From: Amoebophrya sp. A120
Taxonomy: Eukaryota > Sar > Dinophyceae > Syndiniales > Amoebophryaceae
NCBI GenBank assembly: GCA_905178155.1
Contig: CAJINV010000025.1
Location: 256,717-320,716 of the forward strand
Direction: 5' to 3'
Length of the DNA: 64,000 bases
The translations under genes were made by a program, and so were the position numbers. The notes beneath the pieces are model-generated. The model had not been told where the DNA came from and did no database searches. It saw only the letters and a program-made list of their open reading frames with translations. Of the stretch, positions 51,372-62,800 are shown in pieces; position 1 is the first letter of the stretch; every line of letters begins with the position of its first letter.

Positions 51372-52946
51372 ACTTCTAAAGATCCTTGCTTTTGGTTTTG
51401 TCTCCTCTCGCCTAAAGCAGCGCGAGGTCCTCTAGTTTTCTGTAGATCGCTGTTGCTATACTCCGTCGCCCCCTGGGCTAAACAGACACTTTTGTTTTTC
51501 CACAATATCAGGAACGATCTGCATTAAAGCAGCCACGACCTAGAGGCAGCTCTAGTAGCAGCTCAGAACTTTTTACTAGACTAATCGGTCGCACTTGTAA
51601 AGTTGTAGAAGTCCAAGAACTCTTCATGTATCTATATGTGCAATCTATAAACCGCTCACTTTGCCCTGCTTGCATCTACAGCCTACGAGGAAGAAGGAAT
51701 TATGATGTTACAGCATTCGGATCAGCAACGGGAATGGGCTACGGTGCTTCTTACACTTTTCTTTCTGGAAAAAAGTCACTGCTTTCGTAATCCTGGGAGG
51801 TGATGCAATGAAGAAAAAAAGAAACACTGGAATGGAAAGAAGTATTTTTCCTTGTATAATAATTGGTGGAGATGATGTGTGATTGGTGTATTGAAAAAAA
51901 AAAAACAGCCAGATGTGTAGAGCAAGATGGAAGCGAAGTCGTCGTTGGACTCATACACTTGTTCAAAACTTGTTCTTTGTTGTTGATATATTCATCAGCT
52001 TTGAAGTTTGTTCTTTTTTTTGAGTTCCAAGTAGGCGCGCGCGCATGTTCATCTCCGGAACCACATGCAGAAGGGTCTGCAAAAGAGAACGCCTGAACGT
52101 CATATACATATTATCGAATGCAAAGTTATTATACTCGTGTCTGGCGCTCCTGTTTTTGCATGACGCAGAGGATCTGGTATGCAACGCCTAGCATCTTCAC
52201 AGGTTTTGAGAAGATGGACATGAAGCATTACCTAACTCGCATGACAAATCCTCTCCTTCGGTGACACAAGATGAGCAACTTTTTCGGCCCATGCGTGCCA
52301 GATCATTTTTGCGTGACCTGAAATGCGCGGCACAAGTTTACACGAATGATCCAGACCCAGATATTAAGTGCATTTGCAAAAAGGTCAAAGAAGGTCAGTG
52401 CAATCGTCAAATGGCTGTCGCGACGGCTCCTGGAGGTCGTCGGGCTATTACTTAGTGAACTGAACAAGAAGAAAACAAGGTCGCGTGAACAAGAAGAAAA
52501 ATGAATTTAATCTTCTATCAAGATCACGGCTCTTCTTCCTCGGTCAAAAACCTCCCCTCTACTCACACGACAGCTGGAAAGTATAAACTACAGCACAGCT
52601 ATAGTTGTAAAAGCAACAGATCCAGAATAAAGTCAAAGCAACAGAAGATCGACTTGGAGCGCAAAATCAAAATCTAAATTAAACCGAAGGCAATATTGAG
52701 AAATTGACGCAGGATTCACTTCATTTTCAAAACTACAAGTAGTTCTAGTTCACCTGAAACCCACTTCTATTGCAGAAATTGAGGTTCATCGAGCTGCGCC
52801 CTTTTATAATTTTCTACCTCGCGACAAAAAGTGACTGAGGACGACGCGTGTGATCTTCGAACAGCTAAGTAAATTTTGTTGCGCCGTTTTATTTATCTCC
52901 CTCGGACAGTTGTATTACACTACAAGGTAGCACAAGTAGAAAATAA
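51372..52946. other. Intergenic, BspA-2 to BspA-3
   Basis: The first 590 bp match the BspA-1 downstream flank and the rest matches the BspA upstream flank, so this is the joint between cassette units 2 and 3. The UPP gene expected between them is missing, so unit 3 carries BspA alone. Confidence 0.7.
52112..52380. mobile_element. Introner-like sequence (family C), decayed, intergenic
   Basis: Relative of the 45460 element. 5' end TATCGAATGCAAAGTTATTA, 3' end GATCCAGACCCAGATATTAA. No exon recognised on either side. Confidence 0.5.
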
Positions 52947-55836
52947 ATGATGGTGGGACAACTACTTGCGACGCGAGGAGATGAAAAGTCTGCTGCGCCC
53001 CCTCTCGGTTGTACTGGCAGCTCTGCTTGTTGTACTGTGCGTGGCGGTTTCCATGTTCATCCGGTGTTGAAGAAGATCACTCTTGGCCCGCTTCTTCTCG
53101 GGTGCGCGCTCTTCTACTTCGTCAACGGGGCCGCGGCGGCGCAGTCGACATCGACGCAATCGTCCTCCGGTTTCCATGTTCATCCGGTGTTCAAGAAGAT
53201 CACTCTTGTATCCTGAGTAAAAAGGTACCCACACCAGAGTCAGGATGGAGATTTTGCAACACAAACCTAGGAGTTTTGTGAGTCACGCATGACAAGTTGC
53301 ACTCTGCAGTGTAGTGCAGGTTAGCAAGTGCAGCCGCGTCACAGATTCATCTGTTCATCCTGTTCACAGCATCACAAATTCCAAAACACGATTGGAAATG
53401 GCTCTCATGCGGATGCGCATTACAAGTCTTCCTGTCTTTGCAAATCTGCATTACAACTCTGGTGTGGGTACGTTTTTACTCAGGACATCTTGGCCCGCTT
53501 CTTCTCGGGTGCGCGCTCTTCTACTTCGTCAACGGGGCCGATCGTCCTCGGCGCCGTTCGTCCTCGGCGCGCGCCGTTATCAATTGTAAAAATGTCTGGG
53601 TCTGGAAGATTCTAAACTTGTGATGCTGTCTCTGGATTCTAAAAAAATTTGCATTGCATGACCGGCAACAGAACTCCATTTTGTGCTACCCGGAGAGGGC
53701 ATTTCTCATGCGGTAGAGGCATCACAAAGGCCTTTGAAAATCTGTCATGCTAGAGCATGCATCACAGACATCATGAGTCTTCCAAAATATGCATGACAAA
53801 CCTGGCAAGCTTCCAGACCCAGACATTTTTACATTTGATAGCCGTTCGTCCTCGACTACGCGCAGCGCAGTCGACACTAGCGCGTCGATCGTCCTCGGCA
53901 CCGGCCTATGAAATGCCAATATGTCTGGGTCTGGAAGGGTTGGAATTTGAGATGCTTTCTCTCATCTGCTCTCAACGGCCACTACACAAAGATCTGCTAT
54001 AAATAGAATATGCATGAACAGCAAATGCAAAACCTGTCCACTTTTGGCCACCGGGACAGAGGATTTCTCATGCAGAATAGGCATTGCAAAGCCGTCGCAG
54101 AAGAAGAAGAAGAACCTCTGTTGTAGTGCCGGGCCCGAGAATGATCCAGAGGACCTGCTTCTGGGCGGCCATACAAAACCTGCATGACTACATTTTCCAG
54201 ACCCAGGCATATTTTTGGATTTGATAAGGCCACTCGAAGTACTAGCTCTGCTGGCGTGGTCGTCCCGACGGCGGGCGGCGGGCGTGCTTCCAAAAGGTGG
54301 AGCATCGGAAGAAATACTACTAGCCGCGTGGCACCTTTTTTACCGCCCCGCGACCTCGCGCAGTGGTCAGTGGTTGCACAGGATATCCACCAAGTCGCGA
54401 AGCCGAGGCTTGCATGGCTGCAGAAAATTCAGCAAAACGCGGACCCAGAATGGACCATGGACGAGAAGCGCCGCGGGGAGCCCTTTCCCCCGAGCCTGGA
54501 ATTTCTGAAGACCGCGATCAAGCTCTGGACCAATGCGGAATACGACACTTCGCACGAGCAGCGCAAAGCGATTGTGGCGAAATATGGCGAGCCAGACACG
54601 TGGAACGTCGCAGACGCGTTGGGCGCACGGGACGAAAGCGGGCGGCTCCGATTTCGTTTTGATTTTTGCAGCAATACCCCTCCAGCAGGGCAAGACTTAC
54701 CTATGTCGTGGGGACTCTGCTTTCATTCCTCGTTCAGCGTCACAAACTGGCGAGTGACCGGCGTGGAAAGCTTGGAAAGCATGTTCGAAGGCATGCGCGG
54801 CCTTTCCTTTCCGCTCTTCTGGGATGTATCTCGGGTTACAAACATGTACGCGATGTTTCGAAGCAGCGACTTTAGCCAGGATCTCAACAGCTGGGACGTG
54901 AGTGCTGTTACAACCATGTCTTCTATGTTCAGTCACGCCTGGAGCTTCAACGGTGATCTCAGCAGATGGGACGTGAGTGCTGTTACAGACATGTCTTATA
55001 TGTTCAATGGTGCCTCGACCTTCAACGGGGACCTGAGCGGATGGGACGTAAGGGCTGTTACAAACATGGACTCTATGTTCTACGGCGCCTCGAATTTCAA
55101 CGGCGGGGACCTGCGCGGATGGAACGTGAGTTCTGTTAGAAACATGAGCGCTATGTTCCGTGACGCCTCGAACTTCAGCGGGGATCTCAGCAGATGGGTC
55201 GTGAGTGCTGTTATGTACATGGAGTCTATGTTCCTTCGCGCCTCGACCTTCAACGGGGACCTGAGCGGATGGGACGTGAGTGCTGTTACAGACATGAATT
55301 GTATGTTCCGTGACGCCTCGAGCTTCAATGGGGATCTCAGCAGATGGGTCGTGACTGCTGTCACAACCATGCACTCGATGTTCCGTGGCGCCTCGACCTT
55401 CAGCGGGGACCTGAGCGGATGGGACGTGAGTGCTGTTAGACACATGAGTAACATGTTCCACAACGCCTCCAGCTTCAACGGGGACCTGAGCGGATGGGAA
55501 GTGGGTGCTGTCCAAGATATGAGCGAGATGTTTTTCGAAGCGACCACGTTTAACCAACCCATTGGCGCATGGGGAGAAAAGATTTGGCGTGGGATGGCAA
55601 GGACTCGCGTGCGCCAAGTTCTATTGGTTGGGATGTTCGGCGCGTATGTAGGAGGCCGTGGAACTGCGTTCAACCAGAGCCTGAGAGGCTTCGAACCGTT
55701 GATGCTTTCGGGCGCGACGAGATTTGAGTTTGACCGCATGCTTTCGGGCGCGACGAGCTTCAACTGGGATGCAAACTTCAGCCAAGAGCTTTTAGCACAG
55801 CGGAAGGTAGTGAAGAAGCTACTCGGGCACCGATAA
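52947..55836 (+). CDS. BspA-type (DUF285) repeat membrane protein, copy 3
   Basis: Four exons: 52947-53208, 53493-53577, 53846-53906, 54232-55836. Compared with copy 1 the first exon has an internal duplication of about 120 bp, so the hydrophobic block KKITLGPLLLGCALFYFVNG occurs twice (two possible membrane passes). The conserved pre-repeat domain follows (LAQWSVVAQDIHQV..PEWTMDEKRRGEPFP), then about eleven DUF285 repeats more diverged than in copies 1 and 2, and a cap with an extra charged insert (MARTRVRQVL). Two of its three introns are absent from copy 1. Confidence 0.85.
53209..53487. mobile_element. Introner, family G
   Basis: BspA-3, TSD TCTTG; it ends GGACA rather than GGATA. It sits in the second copy of the intragenic duplication; the first copy is uninterrupted. 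Confidence 0.9.
53578..53840. mobile_element. Introner, family C
   Basis: BspA-3, TSD GCCGT exact. BspA-1 has the empty site GCCGTTCGTCCTCGACT. Confidence 0.93.
53907..54226. mobile_element. Introner, family C
   Basis: BspA-3. Flanks CGGCC/AGGCC; orthologous in position to the single BspA-1 intron. Confidence 0.9.
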
Positions 55837-56823
55837 ACGTCTAAAGATGCCCGCTTTTCTTGTCTCCTCTCGCTTCAAAGCAGCGCGATCTATCATGATG
55901 TCCTCTAGTTTTTATGTAGATCGACTCTGCTAGCTTTCCTTATGTTGTATGTACTATATAAAAGTATATTCGAAGATTAAGAGGTTGACGAGGAGGGGGA
56001 GAGGATGACGATGTGAAGAAAGAAAAATTTGTTCGAACTACACCAAAACACAATGCTGACGCAAGACAAACACAAATTTGCTTTTTACGTTTGTGTATGA
56101 TTTATAAAATTTTAGTACGACATCCTGCAAAACGAAAAATCTTTGCTCTGCCATCGACCAACATAGGGACAGATGACTTCCGGCGCTCAAAGCAGCTCCC
56201 GGTAGGTGGCCAGGGACTCGCAACGAGTCCGCTGAACCGGTCCGAATGCTCTCAGCAATGTCTATGGCATCAGAAAAACAACAAAAATTGCAAAAATAAC
56301 GTCGCGGCCTTTCCTTGCGCTCGTGCGTGTGTTCTGCTGAAGATTTCCACACGCCGTTCGTGTAGTTGAGATGAGAGATGAACCAGTCAACAAGATAAAG
56401 AAAAATCACAGACAGGATCGAGAAAGTATAAAGCTGTTGTGCGCAGCGACAAACGCAATGATCAAACTGAATAGCAAGAGTCCGAAAACAAAAGCGCGCA
56501 AGAGTACAACTATGACGGGGGACCCTTCTGGGCCCCTCGTGAAGATCCGAGCTTTTCACTTCAGTCCGTCGCTTTTTTTTTCCCTCCAGTCTTGCCTTCT
56601 ATTCTTCTTGGCTGATGATGACACAACTCCGATAAAAGATGAAGGAAGCCCAAGGGGGGAACGGGTGGCCCTTGTTTTTTCATTTGATGCATTGTTAGAG
56701 ATAGAGTAGAGTCATACTTCTAAATATGATCCCTGTTCAAAATTTAAACAGGTTCTTTTACGTGCTGCCGGTCGAAGGTATTGATGAGTAGCCACAGCCA
56801 GTAGAACTACTTTTTCTATAACC
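55837..56823. other. Intergenic, BspA-3 to EEP-fold gene
   Basis: The first 100 bp resemble the other BspA 3' flanks; the rest is single-copy. No introner, RNA gene or recognised frame. Confidence 0.6.
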
Positions 56824-59800
56824 ATGACAACGATCATGAAGAAAGACCCCGCCCTCGAGGAAGAGGTCCGAGCGCGGACTTCCACCTTGCTCGCTCGACT
56901 CAAGTCCGCACAGGCGGCGGCGGCTGCTGCGGCCACCGGCCCATCAAGTTCTGCTTTTGATGCTTTCGCATCGGCAACCGCCTTTCTCTCTGCGACAGTG
57001 GGCCGCGCGGTTACAAGTGCAGCTACATCCTCGACGTCCACTACCACTTATGAAATGCAAATATGTTGCCCGGGTCTGGAAGAATCCAAACTTGTCACGA
57101 TGCAAAATTTCCGTGCTCCATGAGGTCTGGTAGATGCAGGTGGTGGACCTAGCATGGCTACAGATTTTGCGAGGTGGTCTCCATCATGCCTATCCTGCGT
57201 GAGGAACTCCTTCACGCAAGACAGATTTTTGCATGATCCAGACTTAGCATGACAAGTCTTGCACTCTTCCAGACACGTTTGCCATGCATACCACTAGTAC
57301 AGCAGCTCTGTCTACAGCCACTCCTGCGAGCATTCTTTACGCCGGAGCTGCTGCACGACCCGCAGCGACGCCAGCACCGCTTCAGCAGCAAAACCTGAAA
57401 AATCTCCTCCAGACCGCCGACTTCGCGAGGCTACTGGACAGCAATTACACACTGAACGAAGAGCTTCTTCAGGAAGCGGATCAACAGCTGCACTCCGGGA
57501 TCCAAGCAGACCACAACCTGGTTGCCAACTATGACTGGCGGTTGCTTAGCGAAACGAGGAACAGACAACTAGTTTCCGCATATGGGCAGGTGCACGCGCT
57601 GAAGTCGAAAGACTTAGACATCGTGAACATCTCCGTTCTGCAGCAGAAGTTATCAAATGTAAAAATGTCTGGGTCTGGAAGAATGCAAACTTGTGATGCT
57701 GCATTTGGATTCCAAAAAAATCTGTATTGCGTAAGCAGCAAAGGGAATGCAGTTTTGTCTACGCGGAGGGGGCATTTGTCATGCGGAATAGGCATCGCGA
57801 AGCCCTCAAAAAGTCTGTGATGCTAGTGCATGCATCACAGACATCATGGCCCATGCAAAACGTGCATGACAAGTCTCAGAAATTTCCAGACCCAGACATT
57901 TTTACACTTGATAGAAGTACAACGTTTACCAAATGGAGCAGCTGGGCAGTCGAACGGGAACGAGCTCCCCTGCGTCTTCCTCGTTCTCCAGTCGTGCACA
58001 CCAGGCCGCGGGGCAACTACGCGACGCCAACAAAGCTTGGGAACAAAAAGACAACGCAGACTTGGACTTGCTGAAAACCTACCTGAGCCACGCCATCGTG
58101 GTCTTAGAGGGCTGTCTCAAGTTCCAAGACCAGTGTCTCTACGTATCTAGGAAGCTGATGCCCCTAGTGTTGCGCGACTGCGACGTGCCCGGTGTTGATG
58201 TCGTGGACCACTTCGGCAGTAAAAACTTTGGAAGAGGAGGGAGCACAGTCGCAGGCACAAGCGCAGCTTTCCAACATGACCGTCAACACTTCGCAGAAGA
58301 CGGGCTGGAATCATCGACGCAAGGAGCTAGCAGCGGCATCAACACCAGTTCTCACGGTCCACTGCTTACTACAACTTCCGGGCTTGTTGAGAAGACTGGA
58401 GCGTCGACGAAAAGTCTGACTGAGCAGCAGATCGCAGCCGTTTGCCAAAGCAACGACGCGGTCCTGGAAGGCGCTTTTTTTGACACCCCGGCGAGCAATA
58501 CCGATGCCCTCGAGAAGGGTTTGGATGCGAACTATCGCCTGCTGTTAGACCTTATCAAATGTAAAAATGTCTGGGTCTGGAAGGGTTGGAACTTGTGATG
58601 CAAACTCTGGAACACACAAAAACTTGTGTTGCATGAGCGCCAAAAGCTGTCCATTTCTTGGCACGCAAGTAGGAAGTTTCTCATGCGGGACAGGCATCAT
58701 GACGCTTGCTCAAAACCTGTGATGCTTTTGCCTGCATCAGACGCCATTTGCGTGATCCTGCAAACATGCATGACTAATCTCACAATCTTCCAGACCCAGA
58801 CATTTTTACATTTAATAGACCTGCTGGGTCTCGTGAAGATCGACAAGCAGCTGGCGCAACAAGACGAAAACGAAATTATGCCCGCTGGTGAAGAAATAAA
58901 AGATGAAAAGGATCTACTTTTTGCACTAGACCAGGCACCATCTTCCCCGGCACGGCGAAAATCCCTGCTCGCTCAACAGCTAGACGCCCTGCAGGCACAG
59001 ACACTGCTGATCAAGCTTATGACCTGCTCAAACGTTACAATCTCAAACGTTACAATCGAGTCTGGGATTTGTCTTGCATGATGAGCGTGACAGACTCGCA
59101 GAGCGTTTCACTTTCTGCAATACAAATTTCGCCAGATTATAGTGCGGTTTGGAGCTCCGAAACTTGTCATGCGCAATCCTGTGGGAAGAGGCTAGATCAT
59201 GCGCTCTTGCATCACAGATCTCCATATTCTATTGTAACGTTTGAGATTGTAACACCTGAGCAGGTTATAAAGCTGAAGTTGCTGGAAGGGGAAATATTGA
59301 CAGCTGATGCATCTTTATCCTGTGCAAAACTATCGCACTCGTATTGCAATCATGCATTACAAATCTTGTTTCCAAGGCATATCTGCATATACAAATTTCA
59401 TTTCTCATGCTGAGGAAATAATTTGTAATGCATTTACACGACGAGTGCGATGCTTTTGCACTGCATAATCTTCCAGTGCCACTCGTGCCGCTCCTAAAAG
59501 TGATCTTCCTGACGTCGCTCCTTCATCTGCAAACAGTACTACAAAAAGAATGCCGGCGGTCCTCGCCGACCACAGCGATTTTTACCAGGTTCTTGACGCT
59601 GGCCACGTGGCTCTGGCCGACACAGTGACTATCAAATGCAAAAGTGTCTGGGTCTGGAAGGATGCAACTTGTGATGCTACCTTTGGACTCTACATAAAAT
59701 CTGTATTGCATGAACAGCAAAAGAGGTGTAATGCTACGCGGAGAAAGTTTTTCTCATGCGGTATGAGCATCAGAAAGCTCTCGCAAAATCTCTGATGCTA

Positions 59801-62800
59801 GGGCATGTATCACAGACCTCATGGGTCAAGGTCATGCGAAATCTGCATGACAAACTCCTGCATTCTTCCAGACCCAGACACTTTTGCAATCCATAGTGGC
59901 AGAGGAGTTCAAAATCCTGTGGAGCGAGTGGCGAGAAAAACGGCTATCAAATGCAAAAATGTCTGGGTCTGGAAGAACGCAGCTTGTGATGCTGCATTTG
60001 GATTCCAAAAAAATCTGTATTGCATGAGCAGCAAAGGGAACGCATTTTTTGCTACGCGGAGAGGGCATTTGTCATGCCGAATAGGCATCCAGAAGCCCTC
60101 AAAAAATCTGTGATGCTAGGGCATGCATCACAGACATCATGTCTCATGCGACACGTGCATGACAAGTCTCAGAATCTTCCAGGAGACCCAGGCATTTTTA
60201 CAGTTAATAACGGCAGCGCAGATACGAATCAGAGCGGGTGTTTCTTCAGGAAACCGAAGTGGTAGGGATACAGAAGTGGCATAGTTATGCAGGACAAGTA
60301 CAAGAACCTTTACCTTCTCCTTCGCCGATGTTGCTGGCGGCCGGCTCCTCGTCCTCCGCCGCGGACCGGCAAGTTCCGGAGCAGACAAAGCTGATCTGTT
60401 ATCCAATGCAAATATCCCTGGATCCCTGGATAAGGTTGTAACTTGTGATGCTGTCTTCGGATTCGAAAAAAATCTGTATTGCATGAGGAGCTGCAACAGG
60501 AGTCCAGTTTATTGCTGTACACGGACAGGGCATTATTTCTCATGCAGAAAAGGCATCAGGAATCCCTCTAAAAATCTGTGATGCTAGGCTATGCATTACA
60601 GGCATCATGGGCCATGCAAAACATGCATGACAAACCTGGAAACCATCCAGACCCAGACATATTTGCATTTGATATCTGTGGGCTCTTACTCAGAGCGAAC
60701 AGCCTGTACGCCGAGTTCGCCGTGGCAGTTTATGAACTGCAAAAGTATCGCACTCGTATTGCAATCATGCATTACAAATCTTGTTCTTAAGGTATCGCAG
60801 CATTACAAATTTCATTTGTAATGCTGAGCGAATTTGTAATGCGATTTATAGATACTAGTACGATGCTTTTGCACTGCATACAGTGTTGCCAGAGCTGATT
60901 GCCCCCGCCCTCTCGAGCAGCGGTGCAGCGGACAGCCCCTCCATCGAAAAAATTACTTCGCAGCTTGGTGCAACATCCCGTGATCATGTAGTAGGCGACG
61001 TGGCAGATAAAAAGATGACAACGACCGCAGCAGGAGTTGTACCCACAGGGGCCGCTGCCGTCAACAGCGCGGAAAGTTGTGCAACTAGGTCTTACTTTGA
61101 CCAGGAGATGCGGCCGCGAACCGCCGAGGCCAGGTCGTTCGCGGAAAACCGGTTTACCAACCGGGTGAAGCTTCTAAGTTACAATCTCCAATTTCGCCCG
61201 CCCTTGCCGCCCTCCTTTCCGGAGTTTCAGGAATTCCTTTCCACTACGGCGAAAACGACGTCGACTGTGGTAAGCACGTCGACGGAACCGGCTAGAAGAC
61301 GTGAAAATGAAAATGCCGCCAGCACCGGCCGTGCTGTTGGTGCGGCTGGTAGATCGTCGACCACATCGAGCCTTACTTCTGGTCCACCGCAGCACAGCAT
61401 GTCGTCCACTGCATTTTGGGAAGGCGAAGCTGCAAAAGACGAGCGGCTGAAAAGACTCCTGGCACCCGGAGAGGAGGTACCAAATGCAAAAATGTCTGGA
61501 TCTGGAAGGATGCAACTACTTGTAGTGCTATTTTTGGATTCTAAAAAAATTCTGTGTTGCATGACAGGCAACAGGAGTCCAGTTTTTGTCACGTGGAGAG
61601 GGCATTTCTCATGCAGGATATGCATCAAGAAGCACTCAGAAAATCTGTGATGGTAGGGCATACATCACAGCCGTCATGGGTCATGTCAGGCGTGCATGAC
61701 AAGTCTTCCAATCTTCCAGACCCAGACATTTTTGCATTTGATAGGAGGTGCCGGTTGGAGCCGAGGAAAATGGAAATCAAAATCGGAATGATTTGACGCA
61801 CACAAGAACTACCGTCAGCACTGCCACTGGCCCTCCTGGAACATCAAGCGATGTATTCTTGAAAACAGAACATCAAACCGACGGCGCGCGAACCTGCATT
61901 TTCGGCGGAAAATTCGATTTCCTTTGTCTGCTATGAATTGCAAATATGTCTGGGTCTGGAAGAATGGATGTTTGTCATGCTTGTCTGGCATGACTCTTGA
62001 ATCTGTCATGCACGTTACCCAAGCGCTCCATTTTTCTGTCATGCAGGAACGCAGTTTGTCATGCAGAATAGGCAACACCTAGAAGCTCAGAAACTTGTCA
62101 TGCTGGGCCAGCACTTGTGGCCTCATCATGGTACGCCACCCAGCATCACAAGTTTCCAGACCCAGACATTTTTGCATTTGATATCTGCAGGAGGTCTACG
62201 ATTCGTATTCAGACCGAAGGACTATCACATGCAAAAATGTCTTGGCCTGGAAGAGTGGAACTTGTAATGCTGTCTGCGGATTCTAAAGATATCTGTGTTG
62301 CATGAGCAGCAAGAGGAGTCAGTTCTTGGCACGCGTTGAGGGCATTTGTCATGCGTAATTAGCATCAAGTAGCTCTCAAAAAATCTGCGATGCTAGCACC
62401 AGCATCTCAGACCTGACGGGTCATGCAAAATGTGCATGACAAGCCCCGACTCTTCCAGACCCAGACACTTTTGCAGTTGATAAGGACGAAAATTGTGCAA
62501 CAGTTTCTCGCCGACAAGAAGCGGCTGGTCGGGCTCAAGGGTCCTCAACACGCAGGTCGTTTTCATCCTGATGAAAGGAGCGACGACGGACGAGGGGGAA
62601 CAAACCAACAAGACGAGGAGTTTGCGTTGTCGCGCCGGCAGCACTTGCAAAACCAGCAGCAGGCGCCGGCGTTTCTGCCAGAGAACCACCCGGCAGGACG
62701 ACGGGGTCCACGTCCCGCCAGCACGTTGATGCCCAGCACCGCCTCCGCGTTACTATCTCGCAGTACAATCGTGGCGCGCAGACGAGCTGAAATTTTGCGC

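Noticed and set aside
54697-55617. 306-codon minus-strand frame (also 49557-51209 and 37106-37759)
   Set aside because: Antisense shadows of the 75-bp DUF285 repeat units; the plus-strand frames have the family signature and proper ends.
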